This document shows, in pieces, positions 33,901 to 47,000 of a stretch of 64,000 nt of DNA. The DNA comes from Castor canadensis (lineage: Eukaryota; Chordata; Mammalia; Rodentia; Castoridae), in contig NC_133390.1 in NCBI RefSeq assembly GCF_047511655.1, positions 160,205,583-160,269,582 of the forward strand, read 5' to 3'. The notes beneath the pieces were generated by a model. It made no database searches. It worked only from the letters and a program-made list of their open reading frames with translations, and was not told the origin of the DNA. The translations under genes and the position numbers were made by a program. Numbering within the stretch: position 1 is the stretch's first letter; each line of letters starts with the position of its first letter.

Positions 33901-36900
33901 ACATTTCCACCTTGAAAAAGCTGTCTTTAAGAGAGGAATCAGTGCTCTCCCCTCAAACTACCCTTTGATGGGGAGCGATATGACAGTGAATTCTAGAATA
34001 TACATACAAGAGAAGTGACTAGTGTCTGTGAGTTACTGCTGCTTTATGAGCAGTTATCAGCGAATAGCAACTAGATCAAGAGCCAGGTCTTCTCTCCTTT
34101 GCCTCCCTACATGTGCGTGCCTGTGCTCCCTCAAGTTACTTATGTAGTTTTGTGAGTGTACATAACTTAGATTCCTTTTGTCTCAAAACATCTTAGAAGT
34201 ACAGCTGGTATCTGAACACAGAGTGGCTTTCAGTTCACACGATCTTCTTGAAAGCTCTTTTTGTATCTGTCTTAAAGGCCTTCCATACCTAGTGTGGTCA
34301 AACAGCACAGACCATCCCATTAAACAACAATGGTAAAAGGAATTTATGTGCTCTTCCCCTTTCCCTTAGATGTGAAACATCTTTTTAAACTTAGTCTATA
34401 GTTAAGTGAAGGAGTAGGAAACAACTGTACCTGTTGTAGGAACGCAGAAAGAGCTGAAGGTTTTCCTGGTTGATATCTCGGGCAATACAAAGTCTATACC
34501 TTTGAATGAGGTCTAAGTTGGTCCGCAACTCTTCCTAGAACAAGTGAAAGAAGATGTGTAAGCTTCCAAATACACACATACCAATAAGCAGGGTTTTTGT
34601 TTGTTTGTTTTTTGTGGGACTGGGGTTTGAACTCAGGGCTTTCACGTTTGCAAAGCAGACATTCTAACGCTTGAGCCACACCTCCAGTTCATTTTGCTCT
34701 GGTCATTTTGGAGATAGGGAACTTATGAACATTTTTCCCAGGCTGGGCTCCATGATCCTCCCAAACTCAGCTTCCCAAGTAGCTGGGATTATATGTGTGA
34801 GCCATCACGCCTAGCTACCAGTAAGCAGTTTTAAGCAGAAGGGAGTATTTTTATGCTGGAGGAAAAACATGAGCCAGTGATAGTTGGAGAGTTAATCTAG
34901 AACAGCATGTAAAGTTACCACCAAACCTCACAGATAGAGGTAAGGAAAAATGGTTGATTTTTACCACCACTTGGGTGAAGTGAGACAAGAATACAGTTGG
35001 AAACAGACTATAGTCTACCTGAAACTCAAAGATACTGAAATCATTCCCAGGAAACCTGGCCAGGGCTCCAATCTCATTCTAAACATATTACAATAAGAAA
35101 TATAATAAACATTGATAAGCAGCGGTACAAACTAACTAGAGAAGAAATGAAGGCTCTCCCTTCAAGGTGTGGGAGAGAAGCTTAAGCAGCAAAGTTTGAG
35201 ATAAGAAAGGGAAGAAATAAGACTACTACAGGAGACAAAAGGGAAATAGACTCTGAGCCCTTGCTATTACCTGTTCACAACATGCTTTCAATAGCTTTGT
35301 CATAAAACACCAGATGTGGCCACAAGACCAAAAAGCAACTTATTCACTGACCAAGCTAAAATTGGTAGGGTTCCAGATGACCACACAAATGACAAAGACA
35401 AGGGAGAATTGTACTGAGGGAAAACAAATAAATCCTCTGGCTTAACTAGCTCTTCGTTGACTTAAAAATCATCTATTTTGGAGGTCACACAGCTGGGCAA
35501 TAAGTTATTAGCTTCCCACTAGCTATGCTGTAGATAGGACCTCCTCCATGTGGTTAGGATAACAGTTGCCTCGATTACTTTGCAGCAACTTGAAGGCCAC
35601 TTTTGTTGAAAACATTAACTTTTCACTTGACCCTTCAGATATCTGATGGATGACTTTTTATTTATTTTTTTGTGGTACTGGGGTTCGAACTCAGGGCCTA
35701 CACCTTGAGCCACTCCTCTAATCCTTTTTTGTGGCTTTTTTTTTTTCCCCCAAGAAAGGGTCTCATGAACTATTTGCCTGGGCTGGTTTCAAACCACGAT
35801 CCTCCTGATCTCTGCCTCCTGAGTAGCTAGGATTACAGGTGTGATAAGTGGCACCCTGTGATAAGTGACTATTGTGGGTAATAGGCTTGGCATCTCTGTC
35901 TTCATATTGTGTCTGTCCCCTTTGCTGTCTTCACCCTTAGGTCAGTTTCTGCTCAGCCTGCCAGTAGACATGTTGATCAGTTGTTCAATAGTATAATACA
36001 TGGTTAACTTGACCAGTTGCCCATTGTAGCTGGTGTGTGTTTCTTCTACCCCATGCTTGGGTTCTTTCAGAGATATAGCAGCTCAGGTCAACTGACTTTA
36101 TCATAAGGCCATGCCAACTACAATGCCAGGACTTTTATGTAAGATGATGATGCCAACAATAGGAGAGAATAAGTTCCTAGGTTAGCCTGCAAGCTTCAAG
36201 GACAGGATGTTTCTGAACAAAACAGAAACATCTTTTGAGACTGTGCCATAACCAGTGGAAAGTTATTAAACCTGTAGCCTACACCAGAAAATCAATACAA
36301 GCTTGCTGCTCCCTTGCTCAGTGAACTACAGCCTGATCCGCCTCTTGATCACTAATGTTTACTTTTGGCTCTAGCTGATGTTGGCCAGCTGGGCAAAGTT
36401 CTAATAATGCCTTGCAGTCTTGTTCATAATGTATGGCTTGGTCTCATTTCCAGCTAAAAGTGGAAGATCCTGCTTTCAGTATCATTGAGATATAAGAGGC
36501 AAACTGGAACCTAAGTGCTAATAGAACACGTTAGGCAAAGTTGAATTATAGAAATCTCCCACTCCCCACCAACACATAAGAACCTTTTTAAAAACAGACT
36601 TGTAGACATACTATTATGGACTTAATGTTCCACTTAAGTTTGGTAGAGATTCCTTATTAGGACATAAGGAGCTCTCTTGTGTTTTTTACATTTTCTGTTT
36701 CCCACACCCCTGCTAGTATCATTGTTTTTGATTTTTGCTTATTTGCTAGATTAAAAAGTGGGAGAGGATCACTGTGTTTTTCTCTCTTATTAATGAGTAT
36801 GAGCATTAATGTTTTTTTTTTCTTTTATTCATATGTGCATACAATGTTTGGGTCATTTCTCCCCTCTTCTTCCCACCCCCTCCCTTACCTACCCCACCCC

Positions 36901-39900
36901 CAGCATTAATGTTTAAAAATCATTATGTGCTTCCATTAAAAGCAACAGAAGAATTTGCTTGCTTATAAATTTGCTTGCTTATAAATGAACTCTTGTGTCT
37001 TGTGACAATGCATTGTTTATTACCTCACATTTTTCCTGTTTTTTTTTTTTGGTGGTACTAGGGTTTGAATTCAGGTCTTCACACTTGCTAGGCAGGCACC
37101 CCTTATTGCTTGTTTAAAGTACACATATAATGTGTAGATTGCAATGTGGAAATGAAAACTTATCACGAAGCTATAGCAGTATAGCTCCTACTGTGGTACT
37201 GGCATAAGGCTAGACAAAAACAATAGGATAAAAATGAGAGTTCCAAGACAGATCTTTACATTGGTCAACTTCTATAGTTTGGATCCTGAATATCTCTCAA
37301 AGGCTCATGTGTTAAAGGCTTGGTTCCCAGCTTGGTACTTGTGGGAGGTGGTAGAACTTTTAAGAAGTGGGGACTAGTGAGAGTGGTCTTGGTGGGGGTG
37401 CTCTTGAAGTGAGTAATAAGATCCCCAGTCCCTTCCTCTTCCTCTCTTTTTCTCTCAGCCATGAGGCGAGTGGTGGTTTGCTCTGCCACTTACTCCTGCC
37501 ATGATATGCTGCCTTACCACAGGCCCGAAACCAAGGAGGCTAATTGGTCATGGACTGAATGAAACCTCTAAAATAAATCCTTCTTCTTTATAAGTTGATT
37601 ATCTCAGGTATTTGTTATAGTAACAGAAAACTGACTAACACATTAATTGATTTACAAAAAGGAAGGCAACAAATGGTGCAGGAGACAACTGGACTTCCAC
37701 GTGAGAAAGAATGAAGTTGGAGTCCTACCTCAAACCACATAGGAAAATTAACTCAAAATGGCTCACAGGCTGAAATGAAAGAGTAAGTTTAAAAAATAAT
37801 TTTGTCTTTTTTTTTTTGGTGGCACTGGGGTTTGAACTCAGGGCCTCATGCTTGCTAAGCAGGTGCTCTTACCACTTGAGCCACTCCACCAGCCCTAAAA
37901 AATAATTTTGAAAAATTATTGGACTATATTTTTTCTTTTCTTTTTTTTTTTCAGTACTGAAGCTTGAACTTGGGGCCTACACCTTGAGCCATTCCAACAG
38001 CCCTTTTTTGTGATAGGTTTTTTTCAAGATAGGGTCTTGTGAACTATTTGCCTGGCTGACTTTGGAATACATCTTTTTGAACTTGATTAGGCAATTGTTT
38101 ATTAGATATGACATCAAAAGGATAAGTAAGCAAAGAAACAAAGTAAATCAGCCTTTATTAAATTTAAAACCTTTTAAGGACCAGCTACATGGGAGGCAGA
38201 GATAGGAAGATTGTGATTTAAGGTCAGCCCAGGCAAAAAAGTTAGGGAGACTCTTTTATTTAAAAAACCACTGGATGTGGTAACACATGCTTGTAATCCC
38301 CATAAGGTGGGAAGCAGAGGTAGGAGGTTCACAGTCCATGGCCAGGCCCAGGCAAAAAACATGAGACCCTATCTGAAACTAAACCAAAAAGGGCTAGAGG
38401 TATGGTTCAAGTGCCAAAGTGCTTGCCTAGCAAGTACAAGGCCCTGAATTCAAACCCAGTACTGCCCTTTAACCCCCCAAAAAGATACCTGTACTCCTAG
38501 CATTCAGGAGGTTGAGCAAGAAGGATCATGAGTTTGAGCCCAGTCTGGTCTACATAGTGAAAACCTTCCTCAAAAAATTAAATAAAAACTAAAAAATTTT
38601 ACACTTCAAAGGACAAAATTAAGAAAGTGAAAAGACAAGACACAAATAGAAAAAATTTGCATATTGTATATCTGACAAGGACAATACAGAAAGAATTCTT
38701 ATAACTCAATAATACAAAGATAAGTACAAGTTTGAAATGAACCTAAGGGCTGGAGACATGACTCAAGCCATACAGCACCTGCCTAGCAAGCACAAATCCA
38801 TGAGTTCAAATCTCTATACTGCCAAAAAAAAAAGAACCCACAAAATTTTTCCTTAAGACCTACCAAGCAAGAAATGAACCCAAGATCTTAATAGCACTTC
38901 TCCAAAGAAGCTACACAAATGGTTCAACACCATCAGTCACCAGGGAAATGTAAATTAAGACCACAATGAGATACTACTTTATACCCACTAGAATGGGTAC
39001 AGTTCAAGGCAGACAACATTGTATGGTGGTGAGGATATGGAGAAACTGGAACTCCCACATTGGTGGAGTTGTAAATGGTGAGGTCATTTTGGAAAATGGT
39101 TTGGCAGTTCCTTAAAATGTTAAATACAGACTTATCATTTGACCCAGCAATTCCACACATGGGTATACACTCAAGAGGATTGAAAACATATGTTCACAAA
39201 AACACCTGTGCATGAATGCTAACAGCCAGCATTATTCATAGTAGGCAAAAGCTGGAAACCACTCAAATAACTCGAGTGATGAACAAATAAACAAAATGTG
39301 CTGTATTTATATAATAGAATATTACTCAGCCACATATTGATACATGCTACATGCATGAACCTCATAATACTATGCTGAGTGAAAGAAGTCAGGCACAAAT
39401 GTTCACATATCATATGATTACATTTATATGCAATGTCCACAATAGGCAAATCCATAGAGAAAAAGTAGATTAGTGGTTGCCAGGAGCAGGAGAAAGGGGA
39501 GAATGGGAAAGTGACTCCTAATGGATATAGAATTTCTTTTTGGGGGTGATGAAAATATTCTAGAATTAGGGTTGGTGGGGTGGCTCAAGTAGTAGAGTGC
39601 CTGTCTAGCAGGTCTGAGACCCCCACACCACAAAAAAGGAGAAAGAAAATAGTCTAGAATTGGATAGTGGTGATGATTGCACAACTCTTTAAATATACTA
39701 AAACAACTGAATCATATACTTTAGGAAGGTGATTTTTATAGGGCTGGAGGTGTGGCTCAAATGTGTGCTAGGCAAGTGCAAGACCCAGAGTTCAAATGCC
39801 AGTAAACCTCCCCCCACCCCCCCAAAAAAGAAGGTAAATGTTTTGGTATGTGAATTATATGCCATTAAAGCTGATTTTTAAAAAACAGTTAAAATCCTGT

Positions 39901-42900
39901 CATTCCACTCCTAAGTATATAGCCAAGACAGATTCTTGTACAGGTACAAGAGAAGGCACATTCAAAACTGTTCACAGTCATCAATAGTGAAAATAAATGA
40001 ACCACAACATGTAAACATGGATCCTAGCAATTTGACTTGAAAAGGCCCTCCAAGCTACATCAGCTTAACATTTCTGATTAGAAACACACACACACATACA
40101 CACACACACACACACACAATAAAAGAACATAGAGGCTGGGCATGGTGGCACACACCTGTTATAATCTCAGCTACTTGGGAGGCAGATATAGCATGACTGA
40201 GGTTTGAGGCAAGCCCCAGCAAAAAGTTAGTGAGACCCTATCTCAAAATAAGCCGGGTGGGCTGGCAAAGTGGCTCAAGTGTTAGAACACCTGCCTAGCA
40301 TGCATGAGGCCTTGTACTGGCAAACCCCAGTACTGCCACCAAAACAACAACAAGCTAGGCATGTGGCATGTACCTGTAATCTCAACTACTTGGGGGGCAG
40401 AGGTAGGATGATCACAGCCTGAGCAAAGTTAGCATGAAATCTATCTGAAAAACAAACTAAAGCAAAAGGATTGCAGATGTTGGGTACCTGTGGCTCACGT
40501 TTGTAAATCCTAGCTACTTGGGAGGCTGAGATTGGGACGATCATGATTCCAGAGCAAAATGGACTAGAGGTGTGGTTCAAATGGTAGAGTGTCTGCTTTG
40601 CAAGCGTGAAGCCCTGAGTTCAAACTCCATCCCACCACCAATAGCAACAAAGAGGATTAGGGGACATGGCTCATATGGTAGAGCACTTGCTTAGCAAGTG
40701 TGAGATCCTGAGTTTGATTCCCAGTGCCACAAAAATTGAAATAAAGAGAAGAAAACATAAATTCAGCGAGACTATTAGAAAAGATAAGAGAAGGAGGTTA
40801 CTCTTACTCTCAAACCCTAGTTTTTCACTGGGTAGTAATTTCTTGGGTGTTTATTACATTATTAAAAATAACTAGCTAATTAAATAAAAGTAGGCTGTGT
40901 ACTAGTCCATGATGGTGATATCTCATGAACCAGAAACTAGGATTACTCTAATTATCCACATTGGTGGTTCAATGGAAAAAAAATTAGCCAGAGCCTCAGA
41001 TCTACCCCTACATTCTGAGGGACTTCCTTCTTCCCATCTCAGGAGAAGACTAAAGATTTTTTTCCTCAGAAAACACTATATGGTCTTCAAAAAGGGAGCC
41101 CACAAGCCCAGGTGGTGAAGATACACCATATTAAAAAGAAGATGGTGAGGTAGGAGAGCCCTTGCCAGGTAAGCATAAGGCCCAGGCTTGATGCCAAACA
41201 AAACAGAAATGATACAACAAGAAAACCAATCACACACACACACACCAGGGTGTGACTCGAAAGTGTAAGGCCTCATGCTTGTTCTTCACTTGACTCCAAC
41301 AATACTAACTATAGCATCTGATATGTAACCTCACAGCTGATCTGGGGAAACAAACTGACCAGTTCTAGAGAAAATATACAAAGGTTCAACATAACGGCTT
41401 CCCCAAGGACATGGCCCAGTCTGAATGGCCACAGTGGTGAGCCTCACCTGGCCCATATTGGTCTTCAGTGATGTAGCTCATGAAAGAGAGGCAGCCAATC
41501 AGGAGCACTGGTCATTTGGGGAAAGAACCTGAGTCAGTTACCAATTTGTGATTTCTGAGCCTCAAATCCATAAATCCATCCTCTTATATTTTTCCCTTTG
41601 CCAGTTCTGTTTAAAAAATGAGCACAGGTGCCAGTGGTTCAATGTGTCAGGAACCCTCAGAGACCAGCTCTAGCTGTGTCTTGGCCAGTGCAGCTTCCAC
41701 AGCAGCACAGGCCTCCTTTTAGGCAACTGTCTCCCCACATGAAGAGCAGTTCTGGGACTGGCAAGTTTCTTCACTGTTGGCATGCTGTGTCCTGTGGAAA
41801 TGTGAAGGGTTTGAGGGATTTGGAACTGATCAAGGAAAAACACATGACCAAGAGAGGCAGTGATACCTAAGTACTCCTGGGTGGTCCTGAGAGCAGGAGG
41901 AAAAACGGGTGGGCCTGTGTGTCATGGGACTTGTTCCCTATCTTAAAATTCGGCTAACAAACCAGAAAAATAGTCTGTGGGTCTAAAACATCTAAGTGCC
42001 TCGCATGGAAATGATCAATACTCAATAAATGCTTGTTTTTCTCCTCATCTACCATTTTGCCTCAGCTACATTTAGAATTTAAACTATGCAGACTCCAACT
42101 GAGCATTCATTGCCCCTATTTACACTGTTCTCCTCTCCCAACCCAGGTACCTCACAGTCTCTGACCGCACTGCACACTTATACCACCACTACTTCATATG
42201 TTAGCTATCTCACTTTTCAAAAAAGGACTCCCACCCAACAATTATCCACAAGACAACTGTCACTTCCTCTGTAGACTTCAGTTTCTCACCAGTTCATGGA
42301 CACTGAGTAAGATGATCTCTAAGGTTCTTTCAGCAATAATACTTCATAGTTGGTTTCTTTTTTTCTTGTGAAATTTCCATTTCGGTAAAGCCATTCCCAA
42401 GACCTCCCGCTGGCTCTAAAGATGTTTGGTGAGGCATAAGGTTGTTGTCAAGCGTTAACAGATGGCATGCTACTTACAGGGGACAGGTGGGGAGAGATGC
42501 TGTTTTCTCTCGTTCTCCAAACACCAAGCTCCAGGTGGCCTGAGACAGTGCCTCCCACTGGAGTGGCCTTTGCAGGGCCATGTGCATCTCTGACTGTACT
42601 GGAAGTGTTCTCTGCGAGAATCAGGTAAACTCTAAGGTACCCCTTCCTTCCTGAGGGACAATGTACCCAGCTCTCCTGGTTGCACAGGCACTTACCTGCC
42701 CAAAGTGATGAGCCAATATAATGTCCACAACATTGGTTGTCAAGCCTGAGAGCTAAAAATATAAAAACTTCATCAACAGAGTAAGCATATGTACATATTT
42801 ACCAAGCTGTCCACTTAAAGGTAGTGTACTTTATTGTATATATGTTATCTCTTAAAAAACAAACAAAAGCCACAGTTCAGTGTCACACATTTCCATGAGG

Positions 42901-43997
42901 TGGTGGTTTTCAAAGACACATGGTAGAGAAAAACAAGTCAGAGAAACAACTAAGTCTCCCTTCTGGGGCAGTAACAGGGCTTGCTTTGAAATAAGGGCCG
43001 GAAGCAACACTGGCTGTTCCTTCTTTGAAAACTGGAGACCTGGCACACATGGCTACTTGCTACGTCGTTTCTGCCTGCATTGCTGTATTTACAGTGGACT
43101 GATGGCAGATAAAGATCAACTTACAACAAAGCCATCTCAGAGACAAAAACAATTTTTTTCCTTTCTTTCAGTTTTTGCTATTTTTGTTTCAGGGACTGGG
43201 AGGACATGGCTCTATGTACAGAATGTTCTTACATTTTGAACATTTTTTCTCCTCATTCTTCCCATTTCAAAGTGCTGCATCTCATGGTCTAATAAATGCA
43301 GCAATCTGCAAATGTGCAGACTGTCAATCTATTTTCAGAAACATTTCCAACTCAAATTGTGTTGCTGATTTTCTTTAAGCCTTCTTTCTTGGTTTTGTGT
43401 TAGGATTCCTACTGCAGACTTGGGGGATGGTACGGAGAAAAGCAGGTGACAGAGACAGATAAGGACATGGGTGAAATGGGATCGTATACTGAAGAAAGAT
43501 GTCCTGAAATCGTCCTATGGGTTGTCAAGGATCCACAGTTTGTAAGTTAAGGATGATTAGAATAACCAATCTCACTTCATGTATGTGACACTCATATGTA
43601 TGTATTCAAAATGCTCATAACTCTGAAGTGTTATATGAATTGTATCAGGTTTTCCTCATTATTAAAATGTGCAGGTAAGTATTAATATACCCACCTAGTA
43701 GACAGCAATGAGAATAAATTTTATGTAAGTCAGGCTGTGAGAAAGAATTTCCACAGCATCTGCAATACCATTGCTAATATACTTCATTCAAAGCTAGGTC
43801 ATCATTTCTCCAAAACTTAAATGTGGGGGTGAGATGGACATACTGTTGAAAATCTGGTCTTCTGGTAGGTAGAATATTTATAAATAATTAGAAAAGTAAT
43901 ATATGACTATTATAAAAAAGTAGGAAAATAGAGAATATGAAAAAAACCATCATTTGTAATATTAGCAGCAAAAGGTAGAACCACTAATAACATTATA

Positions 43998-44050
<53 letters not shown>

Positions 44051-47000
44051 TATGTGTGTGTGTGTATTGAACAAAATTAGGATTGTATTGCATTTATGGC
44101 TCAAGTGGTACAGTGCCTGCTATTGCAATGGCAAAGCCCTGTGTTCAAGCCCCACTCATTCCCACAAATACAAACTATGTGACTACAGTAAAGTTTTGCT
44201 AGGTGCCTGTGGCTCATGCCTGTAATCCTAGCTACTCTGGAGGCAGACATCAGGAGGATCACAGTTCAAGGCCAGCGTAGGCAGTTAGTCTACGAGACTA
44301 TCATGAAAATAAGATAAAAACAGGCTGGAAAAGTGGCTCAAGTGGGAGGGACCTCAGCAAGCTTGAGGTCCATTAGTTCAAACCCCAGGACCGCTAAAAA
44401 ACCAACAAAAAATAAGAATAAAAAACCGGTATGTTATACAATTTTATGTCTGTTTATCACTTACCATGTGAATTTATACATTTCCTTAAATAACCAAACA
44501 ACTTTTTTTTTCTTTTTTTTGAGACAGGGTCTCATTATTTAGCCCAGGGTGGCCTAAACAATCTATCCTCTTGTCTCACTTGCCATGTACTGAAATTATA
44601 CTTGTCACCACATTGGGTCTTAATCATAAAATTTTTTGATTGTGTATTTTTCTATTTATGATTGATCAAGATTTTGTTACCTTGTAATTGGCACTTACAC
44701 TGTTTCTATCCTTTTGACTTGCAAACAATGTTGCAATTTATAGCTGGGGCTATAACTTTCTAGTTCATGTGACCTTAAGAAATGACTTATTTCTCTCAGG
44801 AAGGATAATGTACCACTTTACTGGGTTGTACTAAGAATGATAACTTTAAATATATGTAAAAATGTCTGGTACACAGTAAGCAGTATGTGTTAGTTTCTAA
44901 AAGAAGTAATTACCCTCTATTTAAATCTTTATCACTAACTATCCTTCAATTAAGTTCTCCCATACCAAATCGTTGAATCTCATGGCTTTGACTATCAAAG
45001 ATATGTATATTTTTCAAAGGTACGTTAAATGATCACTTATAGTGACTTGAAAGCATTTAGGAGTAGGCATTTATTTTATTTTATTTATTTATTTATTTAT
45101 TTATATTTTTTAAATTTTATTATTCATATGTGCATACAAGGCTTGGTTCATTTCTCCCCCCTGCCCCCACCCCCTCCCTTACCACCCACTCTGCCCCCTC
45201 CCTCTCCCCCCCCCTCAATACCCAGCAGAAACTATTTTGCCCTTATCTCTAATTTTGTTGTAGAGAGAGTATAAGCAATAATAGGAAGGAACAAGGGTTT
45301 TTGCTGGTTGAGATAAGGATAGCTATACAGGGCATTGACTCACATTGATTTCCTGTGTGTGTGTGTTACCTTCTAGGTTAATTCTTTTTGAACTAACCTT
45401 TTCTCTAGTTCCTGGTCCCCTTTTCCTATTGGCCTCAGTTGCTTTTAAGGTATCTGCTTTAGTTTCTCTGCGTTAAGAGCAACAAATGCTAGCTAATTTT
45501 TTAGGTGTCTTACCTATCCTCACCCCTCCCTTGTGTGCTCTCGCTTTTATCATGTGCTCAAAGTCCAATTAGGCATTTATTTTAAATGAGATTAATAATA
45601 AACTAGACATTTTATAGCAGGCAACAAAGACTTAGGTTATTTTTCTCTCAGAAAACATCACTGATTTAATCTAAATGTCCATCTAAATTAAAATAACATA
45701 CAAATAACATGTGTACTTCAGCAAGAAAATGTTTCAAAACTGCTTCCTTTCCAACCTAAAAAAGGTAAATTATTTTTAGCATAGCTGAGTTCAATGCAAA
45801 TGGGAACAGAATATATATTTTTTCCCACATCTCTCTTTTACTCTGGTTTAGTATCACGATTGTTTATATATGTAGCCATTAGCATATGTCTTTAGTTTCC
45901 TATTTCCTGACATAGTCTTGAAGTCAAACTCATTTTTCAGATAGCAAATAAAAAAATTCACCTATCTTTGGAAAAAGTAGGATAAATAAGCTGTTTGATT
46001 TATTTTTAATTTTATTCATTAAGAGTAAAAAGAAAACTATAGGCTAGGACAGACATTTGAGACACATTTGAGAAGGACTTATATGCAGAATATTTTTCTT
46101 TCTTTTTGTGGTATGGGGTTTGATCTCAGGGCTTCAGGCTTGCTACTCAGGCATTCTACTACTCGAGCCACTCTGCCAGATCTTTTTATGTGTGTTGAGT
46201 ATTTTCAAGATAGGGTCTTGACACAGGTTACTCCAGAGGCACCTGCACACCCATGTTTATTGCGGCACTATTCACAATAGCCAAGTTATGGAAACGGCCA
46301 AGATGTCCCAGCACTGACGAATGGATTAAGAAAATGTGGTATCTATACACAATGGAATTTTATGCAGCCATGAAGAAGAACGAAATGTTATCATTCGCTG
46401 GTAAATGGATGGAATTGGAGAACATCATTCTGAGTGAGGTTAGCCTGGCCCAAAGACCAAAAATTGTATGTTCTCCCTCATATGTGGACATTAGATCAAG
46501 GGCAAACACAACAAGGGGATTGGACTTTGAGCACATGATAAAAGCTTTAGCACACAAGGGAGGGGTGAGGATAGGTAAGACACCTAAAAAATTAGCTAGC
46601 ATTTGTTGCCCTTAACACAGAGAATCTAAAGCAGATACCTTAAAAGCAACTGAGGCCAATAGGAGAAGGGCATCAGGAACTAGAGAAAAGGTGAGATCAA
46701 AAAGAATTAACCTAGAAGGTAACACCCACGCACAGGAAATTAATGTGAGTCAATGCCCTGTATAGCTATCCTTATCTCAACCAGCAAAAACCCTTGTTCC
46801 TTCCTATTATTGCTTATACTCTCTCTACAACAAAATTAGAAATAAGGGCAAAATAGTTTCTGCTGGGTATTGAGGGGGTAGGGGGGAGAGGGAGAGGGTG
46901 GAGTGGGTGGTAAGCGAGGGGGTGGGGGCAGGGGGGGAGAAATGACCTAAGCCTTGTATGCACATATGAATAATAAAACAATAAAAAAAAATAAAAGCAA

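Noticed and set aside
35000-35090. Possible extra NDRG3 exon between the 178-196 and 197-231 exons
   Set aside because: The neighbouring exons already join in frame with human spacing; there is no suitable splice pair.
40130-40735. Regularly repeated units resembling an array of tRNA genes or a CRISPR-like array
   Set aside because: They are tRNA-derived SINE tails with A-rich ends and diverged boxes; no intact tRNA cloverleaf was seen and the spacing is irregular.
46253-46612. 120-codon open frame that looks like a protein gene
   Set aside because: It is the L1 ORF2 C-terminus ([19 protein letters not shown]) plus 3'UTR, within a dated insertion.
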